From contig NZ_JACYFG010000006.1 of assembly GCF_014803405.1 (NCBI RefSeq), positions 317,501 through 381,500 of the forward strand: a stretch of DNA of 64,000 nt, in the 5' to 3' direction. This DNA comes from Pelagicoccus enzymogenes. GTDB taxonomy: Bacteria > Verrucomicrobiota > Verrucomicrobiia > Opitutales > Opitutaceae. Below, one piece after another: positions 27,001 through 34,760 of the stretch. Made by a program: the position numbers and the translations under genes. The notes beneath the pieces were generated by a model, which was not told the DNA's origin, searched no databases, and worked only from the letters and a program-made list of their open reading frames with translations. How positions within the stretch are numbered: the stretch's first letter is position 1; every line of letters starts with the position of its first letter.

Positions 27001-27915
27001 GTCGGCCGCGTTGCTGGCCTGCTCCTTCATGCTGCGCAGGTCGAAAACGGACTGCTGGGAATCTTGCACCTTTTGGATGAGCGTCTGCCGCTCTTCCTTG
27101 TAAACGATGAGGCTGCCTTCCTTGTTCTCCAAGTCCTTGGCCAGACCATCGAGCTCAGTCTGCAGCTCGGTGGAGGACTGGTCCACCGTGTCGAGCGAGG
27201 CGCTCATGGTCTGGTACTGGTAGGCGCTGTAGCCGATGTCGAGGTGCCGCAGCTTGTGGCTGATCTTCTTGTAGCGGATCGCCTTGGTGGCTTGACGTTT
27301 GAGGCTGCCGATCTGGCGGCTGATTTCGGAAACGACGTCCGTCACGCGAGCGAGGTTGGCCTCGACGTGGGCAAGCTTGTTGAGGGTCTCCTTGCGCTGG
27401 GCCTTGTAGCGGGAGATTCCGGCCGCTTCCTCGAACACCGCGCGACGCTCTTCCGGCTTGGAGGAGAGGATCTGGTCGATCTGGCCCTGGGCCATGATCG
27501 AGTAAGACGTCCGGCCGATACCGGTGTCCATGAAAAGACGCTGGATGTCCTTCAGGCGACAGGCCTTGCCGTTGATGTAATAGTTGCTGCCGCCGTCGCG
27601 ATGCACCTTGCGGGCAATTTCGACTTCGTTGAAGTCGCTGCCGAGCTCGTTTTCGCAATCGGTAAGGGTGATCGACACTTCGCAGATGTTCAGCGGCTTG
27701 CGCTTGTCAGACCCCTCGAAAATGACGTCCTGCATCTTGCCGCCGCGCAAGGCCTTGGCGCTCTGCTCTCCCAATACCCAACGAATGGAGTCGGCAATGT
27801 TGCTCTTGCCGCAGCCATTGGGCCCAACAACCGCGGTGACGCCTCTGTTGAATTTCAGATGGGTGTGGTCGGCAAAGCTTTTGAAGCCGTTAACTTTGAG
27901 GGCACTGAGATACAT
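24028..27915 (-). CDS. smc: Chromosome segregation protein SMC
   Basis: SMC is the ATPase of the bacterial condensin complex that compacts and aligns the chromosome with ScpA and ScpB. The N-terminal head has Walker A GPNGCGKSN (residues 31-39). Long coiled coils flank a hinge (SVKDGYGPAVEALLGAAMEA). The C-terminal head has the signature LLSGGQKTM and Walker B LLDELDAPLDESN. The ATG at 27915 opens the family start MYLSALKVNGFKSFAD; the frame extends upstream without support. At 1295 residues it is longer than the usual about 1190, mainly through a Glu/Asp/Ala-rich insert of about 70 residues (coded near 24770-24990) in the second coil near the head. Confidence 0.95.
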   Translation of the reverse strand: MYLSALKVNGFKSFADHTHLKFNRGVTAVVGPNGCGKSNIADSIRWVLGEQSAKALRGGKMQDVIFEGSDKRKPLNICEVSITLTDCENELGSDFNEVEIARKVHRDGGSNYYINGKACRLKDIQRLFMDTGIGRTSYSIMAQGQIDQILSSKPEERRAVFEEAAGISRYKAQRKETLNKLAHVEANLARVTDVVSEISRQIGSLKRQATKAIRYKKISHKLRHLDIGYSAYQYQTMSASLDTVDQSSTELQTELDGLAKDLENKEGSLIVYKEERQTLIQKVQDSQQSVFDLRSMKEQASNAADMAQIKIASLAERMEQANQEIASFQAQLGEIASKVDEHNSDKQMHLDVLGNSDEIFQERNRDLEEIEERLRVSETQIQQLRVAAQDAERASSRCREALSAIEVEAGTSRNRLMRLEEELAEQSEGQAEASQALSEFQERLLATRSMQEQLQVDLEAARDGVSEKRDAFKAAQIRIQEIDRNVAQKSARVKLLQQLQEKLEGYGEGAKALLKGKLRGSLEGKSFAPLTSDLSVKDGYGPAVEALLGAAMEAVAVDDADTAIEIFQQLEDGKIGRACIQLQNSAAIADAPASDLPDWIKPATDFVSLKDDASHDSLRAVLASSYIVEDMGAFLKWREGQSAFRFLQIVSKKGETLDARGLVTGGFKGKVKNSSILQREVELKQTQKELVEEQEALEAARAEADKVNKELEAAEEAVESKRHEIAETNHELSSLQAEERNAQKLVQEQKMRAERLERERIGLEEVQAASTERLEAAKATLAKELERLESSRRQLEETEEGIGDIRAERDEKRESLSQAKYDLQEKKAKLDVITRGMVEMEQRRNELTRLIETKTRDIENWEEQSESLKSEIAQAEERSGSVDAELEEAKILVNTTRESLVAIEEKIGVLEKDQNGLRLRVDELRNSLGSQQVQIAEKRSRLEFIQEEITREYGQDLTKTDWKWQLWKARQPVEDLPVLDDEDEEEDTPSVVALPDPDAEAETEAESAEANESEAQDDAESEEPEAAEEASDEEEPEAVEPLSKQRAPTEEEREELEKTNWNAVKREVENLRKRIQSMGTVNTDAIAEYGELRERHGFLKGQYDDLVSSKEKLEEAIDEINTKSREQFTDTFVKIRENFKHTFSTLFHGGKADLQLIETDDVLESGIEIVAQPPGTKLKGVSLLSGGQKTMTAVGLLFAIYMVKPSPFCLLDELDAPLDESNIGRFTTLLKQFTKQSQFIIITHNKRTIAAAQAIYGVTMEEKGVSKVVSMKFHSEHEDPDMVKLDLDKPAAVSA

Positions 27916-28055
27916 AAAAGCCGGAAATTCAAAGGCGACCCCACCGGCTGACAACTCCAAACCCCGAATGTGAATAAGTCGAAGAACAAGAAGTGAACAA
28001 CTTTGGGAATAAGTGGAGCCCCCTGCTGGCCTCGCATCCCGCAGCGGCGAACCCT

Positions 28056-29459
28056 CTAATAGTAGTAGGGATCGTAACCTCCCTCCAAAGCGCCCAGGAA
28101 GGCCAGGCATCCTACGAGGAGGAACCAGAGAGCGAAAGAGGCGCAACTCACCCAAACCCAGCGCTTGCCCGCCTTTTTCTTAGACCCTTCGGACTGGACC
28201 ATGAAATAGATGCCCGCGATCAAGCCCACCAAGGGCATGAAAAGGGCCAGCAACACCATGACCAAGTTGAGTTGGGCGCTCACCCCCTCGTCCTTGGGCC
28301 GGGGAGACGCCGGGCGTTGGGGAGCGGGCCGCGCGTTTTGCGAGGCCGGAGGAACCGCAGCTTTGGAGGGTGTCGCCACCGCCTGTCGCGGAGCCGCTTG
28401 CACGCCTTGGGAGTCGCAGTGCTTCACAAAGGTATCGACCGAGACGTGCCCGGCAATCATGGCATTCATCAGCTCGATGGTGGCTCTCTCGTCTGGGCTC
28501 AGCTGCTCGCTTGGCTTCTCGATCAGGAGATTTGCCCGGTTGTGTGCGCGAGCCGGTATGGAATTCTCCTTCTCGAAATTGTAGAGACGTTCGCGGGCCT
28601 CCTGGATGCGCTTTCGCTCCGCTTCCGCCTTTTCCTCCGCTTCCCGGGCGAGTCCGGCGATGCGCTCCGGATTGATGGTGAGCACAATATCTTCCGACAT
28701 GTCCGCCTTGAACACCGGCGTCTGCTCAGCTCCGCCGAGCTTCCGGGCGCTTTCCGGAACCTTGCGCTTCAGGTAGTCGAACACCTCGGTCATGGTGATC
28801 CGGCCATCGCCATCCGCATCCGCTTCGCCACGCAAGGCTTCCAGCAAGTGATGCGTGAAAATGCCGTGCCCCAGCGACTTGTCCTCCCATGATAGTTGAT
28901 TCGGAGCCGCGGCAGCGATAACGGTGCTGCCCGCTCCTTCGGCGAGGGAGCTGTACATGTCCTTGCTGTAACCCACGCTCATCTTGCGGCTCCCCGCGGT
29001 AGCCACTCCGCCGGAATGGCACGCGTCCATCAATATTACGCTGCGCTTGCAACGCACCGTACGCACCAATCCCTGAAACTCCTCCTTGGAGAGGGCGGAC
29101 GCGTAGAGGTTCGCGGAACTCGTGTCGTAGGGCAGCAGGTAGTTGGCGATCGCGTCTTGCGACTGCTGCGTGCGGTCCGGCTCCACGTCTCCGTGGCCGG
29201 CGTAAAAGATGATAGCGGTCGAATCTGCTCCCGCATTGCGCGAAAGCCAGCCGCTGATCGAGTCCTTGATGGCGAACAGAGTCGCCTCCTCGTCGACCAA
29301 CAAGCGCACATTTTCCTTGGGAATACCGCAAATCGACTCGTCCGTCAGCAAATCGGCGAAGGCTCGCGCATCCGCATTGGTGAAGTTCAAAGGCGTGATG
29401 GCTTCGTCGCGATAACGACCGATCCCGATGACAAGGGCGTATGCATTCTGTCGTGACAT
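28056..29459 (-). CDS. Caspase-like peptidase (C14 family) with EF-hand and membrane tail
   Basis: The N-terminal domain (about 1-260) is a caspase/metacaspase fold: ALVIGIGRYRD, then the catalytic His89 in FYAGHG and Cys147 in MDACHSGG. A canonical 12-residue EF-hand loop (residues 214-225, DADGDGRITMTE) lies inside the C-terminal subdomain, suggesting Ca2+ control. A charged helical stretch (265-300), a Pro/Ala-rich linker (350-390) and two membrane helices (about 398-420 and 434-457) follow. There is no signal peptide, so the protease domain should face the cytoplasm. It lies 12 bases downstream of the DUF4384 gene on the same strand. Substrate unknown; such proteases act in cell death or regulated processing elsewhere. 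Confidence 0.87.
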   Translation of the reverse strand: MSRQNAYALVIGIGRYRDEAITPLNFTNADARAFADLLTDESICGIPKENVRLLVDEEATLFAIKDSISGWLSRNAGADSTAIIFYAGHGDVEPDRTQQSQDAIANYLLPYDTSSANLYASALSKEEFQGLVRTVRCKRSVILMDACHSGGVATAGSRKMSVGYSKDMYSSLAEGAGSTVIAAAAPNQLSWEDKSLGHGIFTHHLLEALRGEADADGDGRITMTEVFDYLKRKVPESARKLGGAEQTPVFKADMSEDIVLTINPERIAGLAREAEEKAEAERKRIQEARERLYNFEKENSIPARAHNRANLLIEKPSEQLSPDERATIELMNAMIAGHVSVDTFVKHCDSQGVQAAPRQAVATPSKAAVPPASQNARPAPQRPASPRPKDEGVSAQLNLVMVLLALFMPLVGLIAGIYFMVQSEGSKKKAGKRWVWVSCASFALWFLLVGCLAFLGALEGGYDPYYY

Positions 29460-29471
29460 ATTCGATACAGC

Positions 29472-30197
29472 TTAAATTTTCTTTACCTCAAACTGGGTCG
29501 ATGCCGCTGCCCAATCTCGGTCTTGGCGCTTTTCTACGCTGGCAGCGACTACACGCATCGCTCGCGGCGTAGCGGAGGACGGCACGGAATGGAAGAACTC
29601 CCCATCCGGGTCGAATTGAGTTTCCAACAGGGGCTTCGGATCCAGAGTCGCAATCGCCTTCAGTCGATCCACCCCTACCGGTTCCTCCAACACGATATTG
29701 AAGCCATAGCCATCCGATGGAATTTCGTGCGTAATTCCACCTTGGATACGGTTGTTCTGATTGTGTCGATTCGGAAAGAGGATGGTCAGCTCCCCATCGC
29801 TCGCCAGATTCAGCAGTGTCAGGTAACAGTCCCGACTGGCCCGCACGCAAACCCGCACCTGATCCCCAATCCGATAAACATGCTCAGGCTTGGAAGGATC
29901 CACATGCTTCATCCAAACCTGAAGCTCCAGCTCCTCTCCCTTTGAGTCGGGGACTGCGTCCAGAGAGCGAGCGACCGGTCCCTGGTCTTTCTCCACGAAA
30001 GAATAAACGATAGCTCCTACGAAAAAGACGATAAGAATTGCTCCGATCGGCAGGGCCGCGTCCACGCCAGCGGTCTGTATCACCGTTACAATGACAAGGG
30101 CGATAGCGATACAGAAGAGCAGGAACTGACTGCGGATCTTCTTCGCGATCAGCTGCAGCGTGCTATCGCTGGAGGCAGCACCAGAATCGGAGGACAT
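29472..30197 (-). CDS. Membrane-anchored DUF4384 protein
   Basis: Two adjacent N-terminal membrane helices (about residues 24-42 and 48-67) anchor a cytoplasmic domain, judged from KKIRSQ before the first helix. The domain matches DUF4384: VCVRASRDCYLTLLNLASDGELTILFPN, then NRIQGG, and a closing LKAIATLDPK. DUF4384 is a beta-sandwich-like domain often found fused to or next to bacterial caspase-like peptidases, as here, where the caspase gene follows after 12 bases. A sensor, scaffold or inhibitor role is inference. Confidence 0.82.
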   Translation of the reverse strand: MSSDSGAASSDSTLQLIAKKIRSQFLLFCIAIALVIVTVIQTAGVDAALPIGAILIVFFVGAIVYSFVEKDQGPVARSLDAVPDSKGEELELQVWMKHVDPSKPEHVYRIGDQVRVCVRASRDCYLTLLNLASDGELTILFPNRHNQNNRIQGGITHEIPSDGYGFNIVLEEPVGVDRLKAIATLDPKPLLETQFDPDGEFFHSVPSSATPRAMRVVAASVEKRQDRDWAAASTQFEVKKI

Positions 30198-30332
30198 GAC
30201 GAGGAGTGGTTACAAGGAAGAGAAGGACCCCACCACTCTAGGGCAAGCGCTCCAGCCCGCAAGTTTCAAGCCGCCCGAAACAGCTAGGGCTTACACTGAA
30301 ACGCCCCGCCTAAATGCCCTCAAAAAGACGAG

Positions 30333-31727
30333 CTAGCTCGTCACTACCCGGCTTGGAAGCATCGCGGCATCTTCCATACCGTGGATGATCTTCTTGTCCG
30401 GCGGGCAAAAAGTCGCCAAGGCGCCAGCGAGCTTCACCGTTTCGCCATCCATGAAGTAGTAGGGATTCAATCGCAGGCGACCACTCGCCTCGTAGGCAGT
30501 CCCGTCCTCCGCGTAGAGCGGATGCTTGAGCTGGACCGACTTGCTGAACTCCTGCAAGACATGCGGATGCGTCGCAGCCATATCGACCGCTTCCTGCAAC
30601 GCCTCCTTCCAATCCTCCTTGGATACGTCATTGCCGATCACCACGCTGCGCGAGCCCCACGCCGTCTCGTGGAAACCTGAAATCTTGAGAACGAGGTTTC
30701 GCTCCTTCTGGCTCGCCTCCGCCAAATCCATCCACGAATGCAAGGGCTTGCCTTGAGCAACAGGCCCGTCGATCACCGCTCCAGGCGGCAAGGGAGCTGG
30801 ATCCACGATCCAAGACATCGGTATCAATTGCTTCAATACCTTCAGAGATTTCTTTCCGATGTTCTCCTTCCAGAAATCTCGGAGCAAATGATGATGAAAG
30901 AGCGCCATGCCCATCTTTTCCTCGAGAAAAGGCTTAGCGGGCGGCGTCATGGCGACTTCTCCATTCTCGACCGCTTCGAGGATAAACTCCGCCTCAGGCA
31001 GATTCGGCAAGTCAAACAGTTCAAAAAAGCGGTACACGACGTCGATCTTCTCCGGAGAGCCGTCCATATCAAAGTACACGGCGCCTCCGAGAGGAAAGAC
31101 CTGCTGTACCCACAAGCTGTATACACGATAGCCGCGACGTTGCAGTCGCTCCGCCAGCCAGTCCATTTCCGGCTTATAGGTGCCCGCCTCCTCGCTCACC
31201 GCCAGCACGATGACCGGATGATCCTCGTCCGGAGCCAGAGCGGCAATCGAACGGTAGAACGCCTCTTCCATCGCCCCACCCGCTCCCAGGATGCCATCGG
31301 CCCCGGAAGCTTCGTATAAGCTATTCAAATACGCCGTCAGCCCGATACCACCTGGAACCGAGTCGAGCTCGGAAAGCGAGAAGCCTTCCCGCGTCACCAG
31401 CAAGTCCGGACGGATCACTGGAGGCAGCGCTCCTTTGTTGGCCACGCTACGACAAGCCTCCACCAGGCTCTTGGCCTTGCCTCGATCCAAGTACTCCGCC
31501 ACCCAAGGGGCATACAGCTCCCTGTTGCGAAGCAACTTTTTGCCCTCGTAAGAGCGACGATAGAGCAGCTCCAATGCTTGGTAGAACTCAAGGCTCGCCT
31601 GCCCGATCTCCTCGAGCTTCGCCACGATCTCGGGCGTCAATCGCCAAGGTTCCGGCGACATGCGCCAGGACTTCCCCTCGAAGAGCTCCTGTTCCGAAAA
31701 TGCTGACTGTAGTGCGGCGAGTTCCAT
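30333..31727 (-). CDS. Unknown protein with weak circularly permuted ATP-grasp features
   Basis: I do not firmly recognise this 464-residue cytoplasmic protein. The segment RPDLLVTREGFSLSELDS, followed by PGGIGLT, resembles the pre-ATP-grasp part of glutathionylspermidine-synthase-like enzymes (E-x-D or E-x-N then a G-G loop). The later VLKISGFHETAWGSRSV, with HVLQEF about 40 residues on, resembles an ATP-binding lysine and the strand around a metal-binding Glu. If correct, it ligates an amine or amino acid to a carboxylate. It lies 135 bases upstream of the DUF4384/caspase pair on the same strand. The ATG at 31727 is preferred to an in-frame GTG at 31763. Confidence 0.5.
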   Translation of the reverse strand: MELAALQSAFSEQELFEGKSWRMSPEPWRLTPEIVAKLEEIGQASLEFYQALELLYRRSYEGKKLLRNRELYAPWVAEYLDRGKAKSLVEACRSVANKGALPPVIRPDLLVTREGFSLSELDSVPGGIGLTAYLNSLYEASGADGILGAGGAMEEAFYRSIAALAPDEDHPVIVLAVSEEAGTYKPEMDWLAERLQRRGYRVYSLWVQQVFPLGGAVYFDMDGSPEKIDVVYRFFELFDLPNLPEAEFILEAVENGEVAMTPPAKPFLEEKMGMALFHHHLLRDFWKENIGKKSLKVLKQLIPMSWIVDPAPLPPGAVIDGPVAQGKPLHSWMDLAEASQKERNLVLKISGFHETAWGSRSVVIGNDVSKEDWKEALQEAVDMAATHPHVLQEFSKSVQLKHPLYAEDGTAYEASGRLRLNPYYFMDGETVKLAGALATFCPPDKKIIHGMEDAAMLPSRVVTS

Positions 31728-31832
31728 TGCTTGTAGCGATTTCCTATACGAACGAGGTCCCACTCTGATTGTTTAAGAGGGGAAAGCGCCCAACCAAGCT
31801 CGGCCCGAACTCATCCGTATCCGAAAGCCCAT

Positions 31833-32976
31833 TCAATCCTCGATTTGAATCTCCTTGTTGCGGGAGCGAGGCGAGCCTGCCCGTAGCCAACCCGAAACGA
31901 AACGGTCGATATCGCCATCCATCACCGCTTGGATATTTCCAGTCTCCACGCCCGTGCGGAGGTCCTTCACCATCTGGTACGGCTGGAATACGTAGCTGCG
32001 GATCTGGTTGCCCCAGCCGATTTCACCCTTTTCACCGTACATCTTTTCCATAGCGCTGCGCTTCTCGTCCTCCTGTCGTTCGTAGAGGCGAGCTTTCAAC
32101 ATCTTCATGGCGGTGGAGCGGTTCTTGTGCTGCGAACGGTCGTTTTGGCACTGCACCACGATGCCGGTCGGCAAGTGGGTAAGGCGAATGGCAGAGTCCG
32201 TCTTGTTGACGTGCTGGCCCCCCTTGCCGCTGGCTCGGTAAGTGTCCTCGCGGATGTCCTTGGCCTCGACCTCTATCTCGATGTCGTCCTCGATTTCGGC
32301 CACCACGTCCACCGCGCAAAAGGAGGTGTGGCGCCGCTTTTGCGAATCGAAGGGGCTGATACGCACAAGTCGGTGCACCCCGCGTTCCGCGTTGGCATAG
32401 CCAAAAGCGTTTTCGCCCACGATCCGCAGGGTAACCTTGTCCAAGCCTGCCTCTTCGCCCGGCAACATGTCGATGACCTCGACCTTGAAGCCCCGGCGCT
32501 CCGCCCAGCGTGTGTACATGCGGTAGAGCAAGTCCGCCCAATCGCAACTCTCCGTACCGCCCGCTCCCGCATTGATGCTGAGCAATGCGTTGCAGCGGTC
32601 GTGCGGCTTGTTGAGGTAGCACTGGATCTCCAGCTCGTCGAGCTCTTCCTTGAGGGCTTCGGCCGCCTTGTGCAGTTCCTCCGCCTCGTCCGAAAGCTCG
32701 TCCACGCCCTCTTCCTCGAGCAACTCTTCCATGGCCCGAGCGTCTTCCAGCTTGGACATGAATTCGCTCATCCCATTGACCACGCCCTTCGCCAAGTTGG
32801 CTTGGGCAATCACCTTTTGAGCCGCCTTCTGGTCGTTCCAGAACGACTCCGCGCTCATCTGCTCCTCGAGCTCCTTGATTTCGATCTTCTTCTTATCGAC
32901 GTCAAAGATACCTCCAGAGGTATCCGGCTCTCTTTTCAATCTGGTCGTGAAGGTCCTTGGTCTCGGGCTTGATCAT
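31833..32976 (-). CDS. prfB: Peptide chain release factor 2, expressed by programmed +1 frameshift
   Basis: RF2 ends translation at UGA and UAA. The main frame has the codon-recognition tripeptide S-P-F ([10 protein letters not shown]) and the catalytic GGQ ([15 protein letters not shown]). The true start is not in this frame. An ATG at 32976 opens 24 codons, [20 protein letters not shown] then WRYL, ending in CTT-TGA-C at 32907-32901 after an AGG-like element. Slipping +1 at CTT joins the frame at Asp (GAC), giving about 380 residues. Low RF2 lets the UGA stall and favours the shift, so RF2 controls its own amount. It diverges from the VWA gene. Confidence 0.95.
32901..32916 (-). promoter_or_regulatory. 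prfB: prfB +1 recoding site
   Basis: On the minus strand TGGAGG-TATCTTTGAC carries a Shine-Dalgarno-like GGAGG, the slippery CTT and an in-frame UGA followed by C, which weakens termination. Spacing matches the E. coli prfB site (AGGGGG-TATCTTTGAC). Confidence 0.95.
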
Positions 32977-33092
32977 AAGGCCGGAACATTACCCATCCCC
33001 CATTTCCCAAATCAAGCACCAACAATCCCAATCTGGAGGGACCGCATCCCCCCGTCCGCCTCAATCTCCTCCCCCGCCACGTGCCCCACCCA

Positions 33093-33157
33093 TGACATTT
33101 TCCTGACAATTCTTTTGCTACCCCCTGACAAAACCAAAGCGCGAACCTGCTTATATA
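33093..33157 (+). promoter_or_regulatory. Phased TGACA repeats and -10-like box before the VWA operon
   Basis: TGACA occurs at 33093, 33104 and 33126, that is at spacings of 11 and 22 bases, one and two helical turns. A TTATATA (33151-33157) follows at a distance suitable for an activator-dependent -10 with no good -35. OmpR/PhoB-family regulators bind direct repeats at this spacing, and such a regulator is encoded at the end of this operon. Autoregulation is inferred. Confidence 0.5.
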
Positions 33158-33222
33158 GGCGGCAGTCCGAATTCCGTCTCCGGCGGCAATTCCTCCGAAA
33201 AAACCAAAACCAAAGCTCTCGC

Positions 33223-34578
33223 ATGAAAAATCGACACCTACTCGCCTTCCTGCTCGGACTCGCTCCGATCCTGGCCCATCTTCTCACACCCTCCGCCACT
33301 GCGGCCACCCCTAGCGACCCCACCGTCACTCTCACCGCCGAGCTCGACTACGCCCAGCTGTCAGCCGAGGGCAACGACACCGCCATCCTCAAGGTCAGCC
33401 TCCTGCCAGCCCACCTCCGCTACAACAACGATCGCCCGCCCCTCAATCTCGCCATCGTGCTGGATCGTTCCGGCTCCATGGGCGGCGAGAAGATCGAGAT
33501 GGCGAAACGGGCCGTGCGCCGCGCCTTCCAGACCCTTCAACCCAACGACTACGTATCCATCGTGGCATACAACAACACCGCTAGGACGCTGCTTCCTCTC
33601 ACTCAAGTCCGCCATATCCACAACCCGCGAGCCTACATCGATCGCCTGCACGCCGACGGCGGCACCGCCATCTACGCCGGCGTGAACCTCGGAGCCGCCC
33701 AACTGCGACCCGCCCTCGACGACAGCTCCGGCATCAATCGCATCTTGCTCCTCTCCGATGGGCTCGCCAACGAAGGCCCCTCCGACGTAAGGGATTTCCA
33801 ACTACTCGGCAAGTCCCTCTCTCGCGAAGGCATCACCGTATCAACCATCGGTCTCGGCCTCGGATACAACGAAGACCTCATGGCCGGCCTCTCCGCAGCA
33901 GGACAAGGAAACGTCTACTTCGTAGAAACCGCCAACGACCTGCCACGCATCTTCGACTCCGAGCTCGGCGACGCCTCCAGCATCGTGGCCCAAAACGCCG
34001 TCATCGAAATCGAGTGCCTCCATGGCTTCGAGCCAATCCGCATCATCGGCCGCGACGGTCAAGTGCGAGGCAACCGCGTCACGCTAGACATCAAGCATCT
34101 CTACGCCGGCCAGGAAAAGTTCGCCCTCATCGAAGTCCGCAATCCAGGCGGAGCCGCCCACAGCACCCAGGACATCGCCACCATCACCACCCGCTACCAG
34201 GACATAGACTCCGACAAGACCTACGCCGTCAACAAAACCGCTACCACCACCTTCGCCCCCAATCGCGAACAGAAGGAAAAGTCCGTCAACATCGAGGTGC
34301 AGCGCCAAGTGGTCTATAACTTCATCGCCGAAGCGCAGGACGAAGCCGTCGCCCTCGCCGACCAGGGTAAACTCCCCGCCGCCACCGCAGCTCTCAGCGA
34401 GCTCGACGACTGGATCGCCACCCACAATACCGTCTGGCAAGACGCCGAAATCGAGCGCAAACGCAGCGAACTCGAGTCCACCACCAGCACGCTCGAGAAA
34501 CAAGGCCTCGACAACAAGTCCCGCAAGGAGATGAGATCCTCCTCCTACCAAACCCGCTCCCAACAAAAGTCGTACTAA
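33223..34578 (+). CDS. Secreted VWA-domain protein
   Basis: A signal peptide (to about residue 28, ending SATA) is followed by a beta-sandwich-like stretch and a VWA domain from about residue 75. The metal site D-R-S-G-S (81-85) is intact and matched by GGTAIYAG and LLLSDGLANEGP. After the VWA come a beta-rich region (about 250-350), a helical domain (QVVYNFIAEAQDEAVALADQ) and a Ser/Gln-rich tail. It has the architecture of the YfbK/inter-alpha-trypsin-inhibitor-like VWA proteins. The first plausible start is the ATG at 33223; the open frame upstream crosses prfB. It leads an operon with a sensor kinase and response regulator, so it may bind the ligand or target they respond to. Confidence 0.88.
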   Translation: MKNRHLLAFLLGLAPILAHLLTPSATAATPSDPTVTLTAELDYAQLSAEGNDTAILKVSLLPAHLRYNNDRPPLNLAIVLDRSGSMGGEKIEMAKRAVRRAFQTLQPNDYVSIVAYNNTARTLLPLTQVRHIHNPRAYIDRLHADGGTAIYAGVNLGAAQLRPALDDSSGINRILLLSDGLANEGPSDVRDFQLLGKSLSREGITVSTIGLGLGYNEDLMAGLSAAGQGNVYFVETANDLPRIFDSELGDASSIVAQNAVIEIECLHGFEPIRIIGRDGQVRGNRVTLDIKHLYAGQEKFALIEVRNPGGAAHSTQDIATITTRYQDIDSDKTYAVNKTATTTFAPNREQKEKSVNIEVQRQVVYNFIAEAQDEAVALADQGKLPAATAALSELDDWIATHNTVWQDAEIERKRSELESTTSTLEKQGLDNKSRKEMRSSSYQTRSQQKSY

Positions 34579-34582
34579 ACCT

Positions 34583-34608
34583 GGAGGGACGAGTTCCACC
34601 TCGTCCGC
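34583..34608 (+). repeat. GGAGGGAC-type palindromic repeat
   Basis: GGAGGGACGAGTTCCACCTC followed by GTCCGC contains the hairpin GGACGAG/CTCGTCC. The copy at 54371 has GGACGAC/GTCGTCC instead, a paired change. It sits five bases past the VWA stop. Confidence 0.7.
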
Positions 34609-34760
34609 AACCTCCAGATCCAACAAAACGAAGTAGGGCGAGCGCCATGCAGCATTGCAGGATCTAGGAAATGCGCTCCAAAACAGCGAGCGACAGCCCA
34701 ACGCTCCCTCCCACAAAAAACGCTCTTCACACAGAGTGCCTCTCCCGCCAGCCTTGCACC

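Noticed and set aside
33361-33801. 146-codon frame antisense to the secreted VWA gene
   Set aside because: The sense frame has a signal peptide and an intact metal motif; the antisense frame has none.
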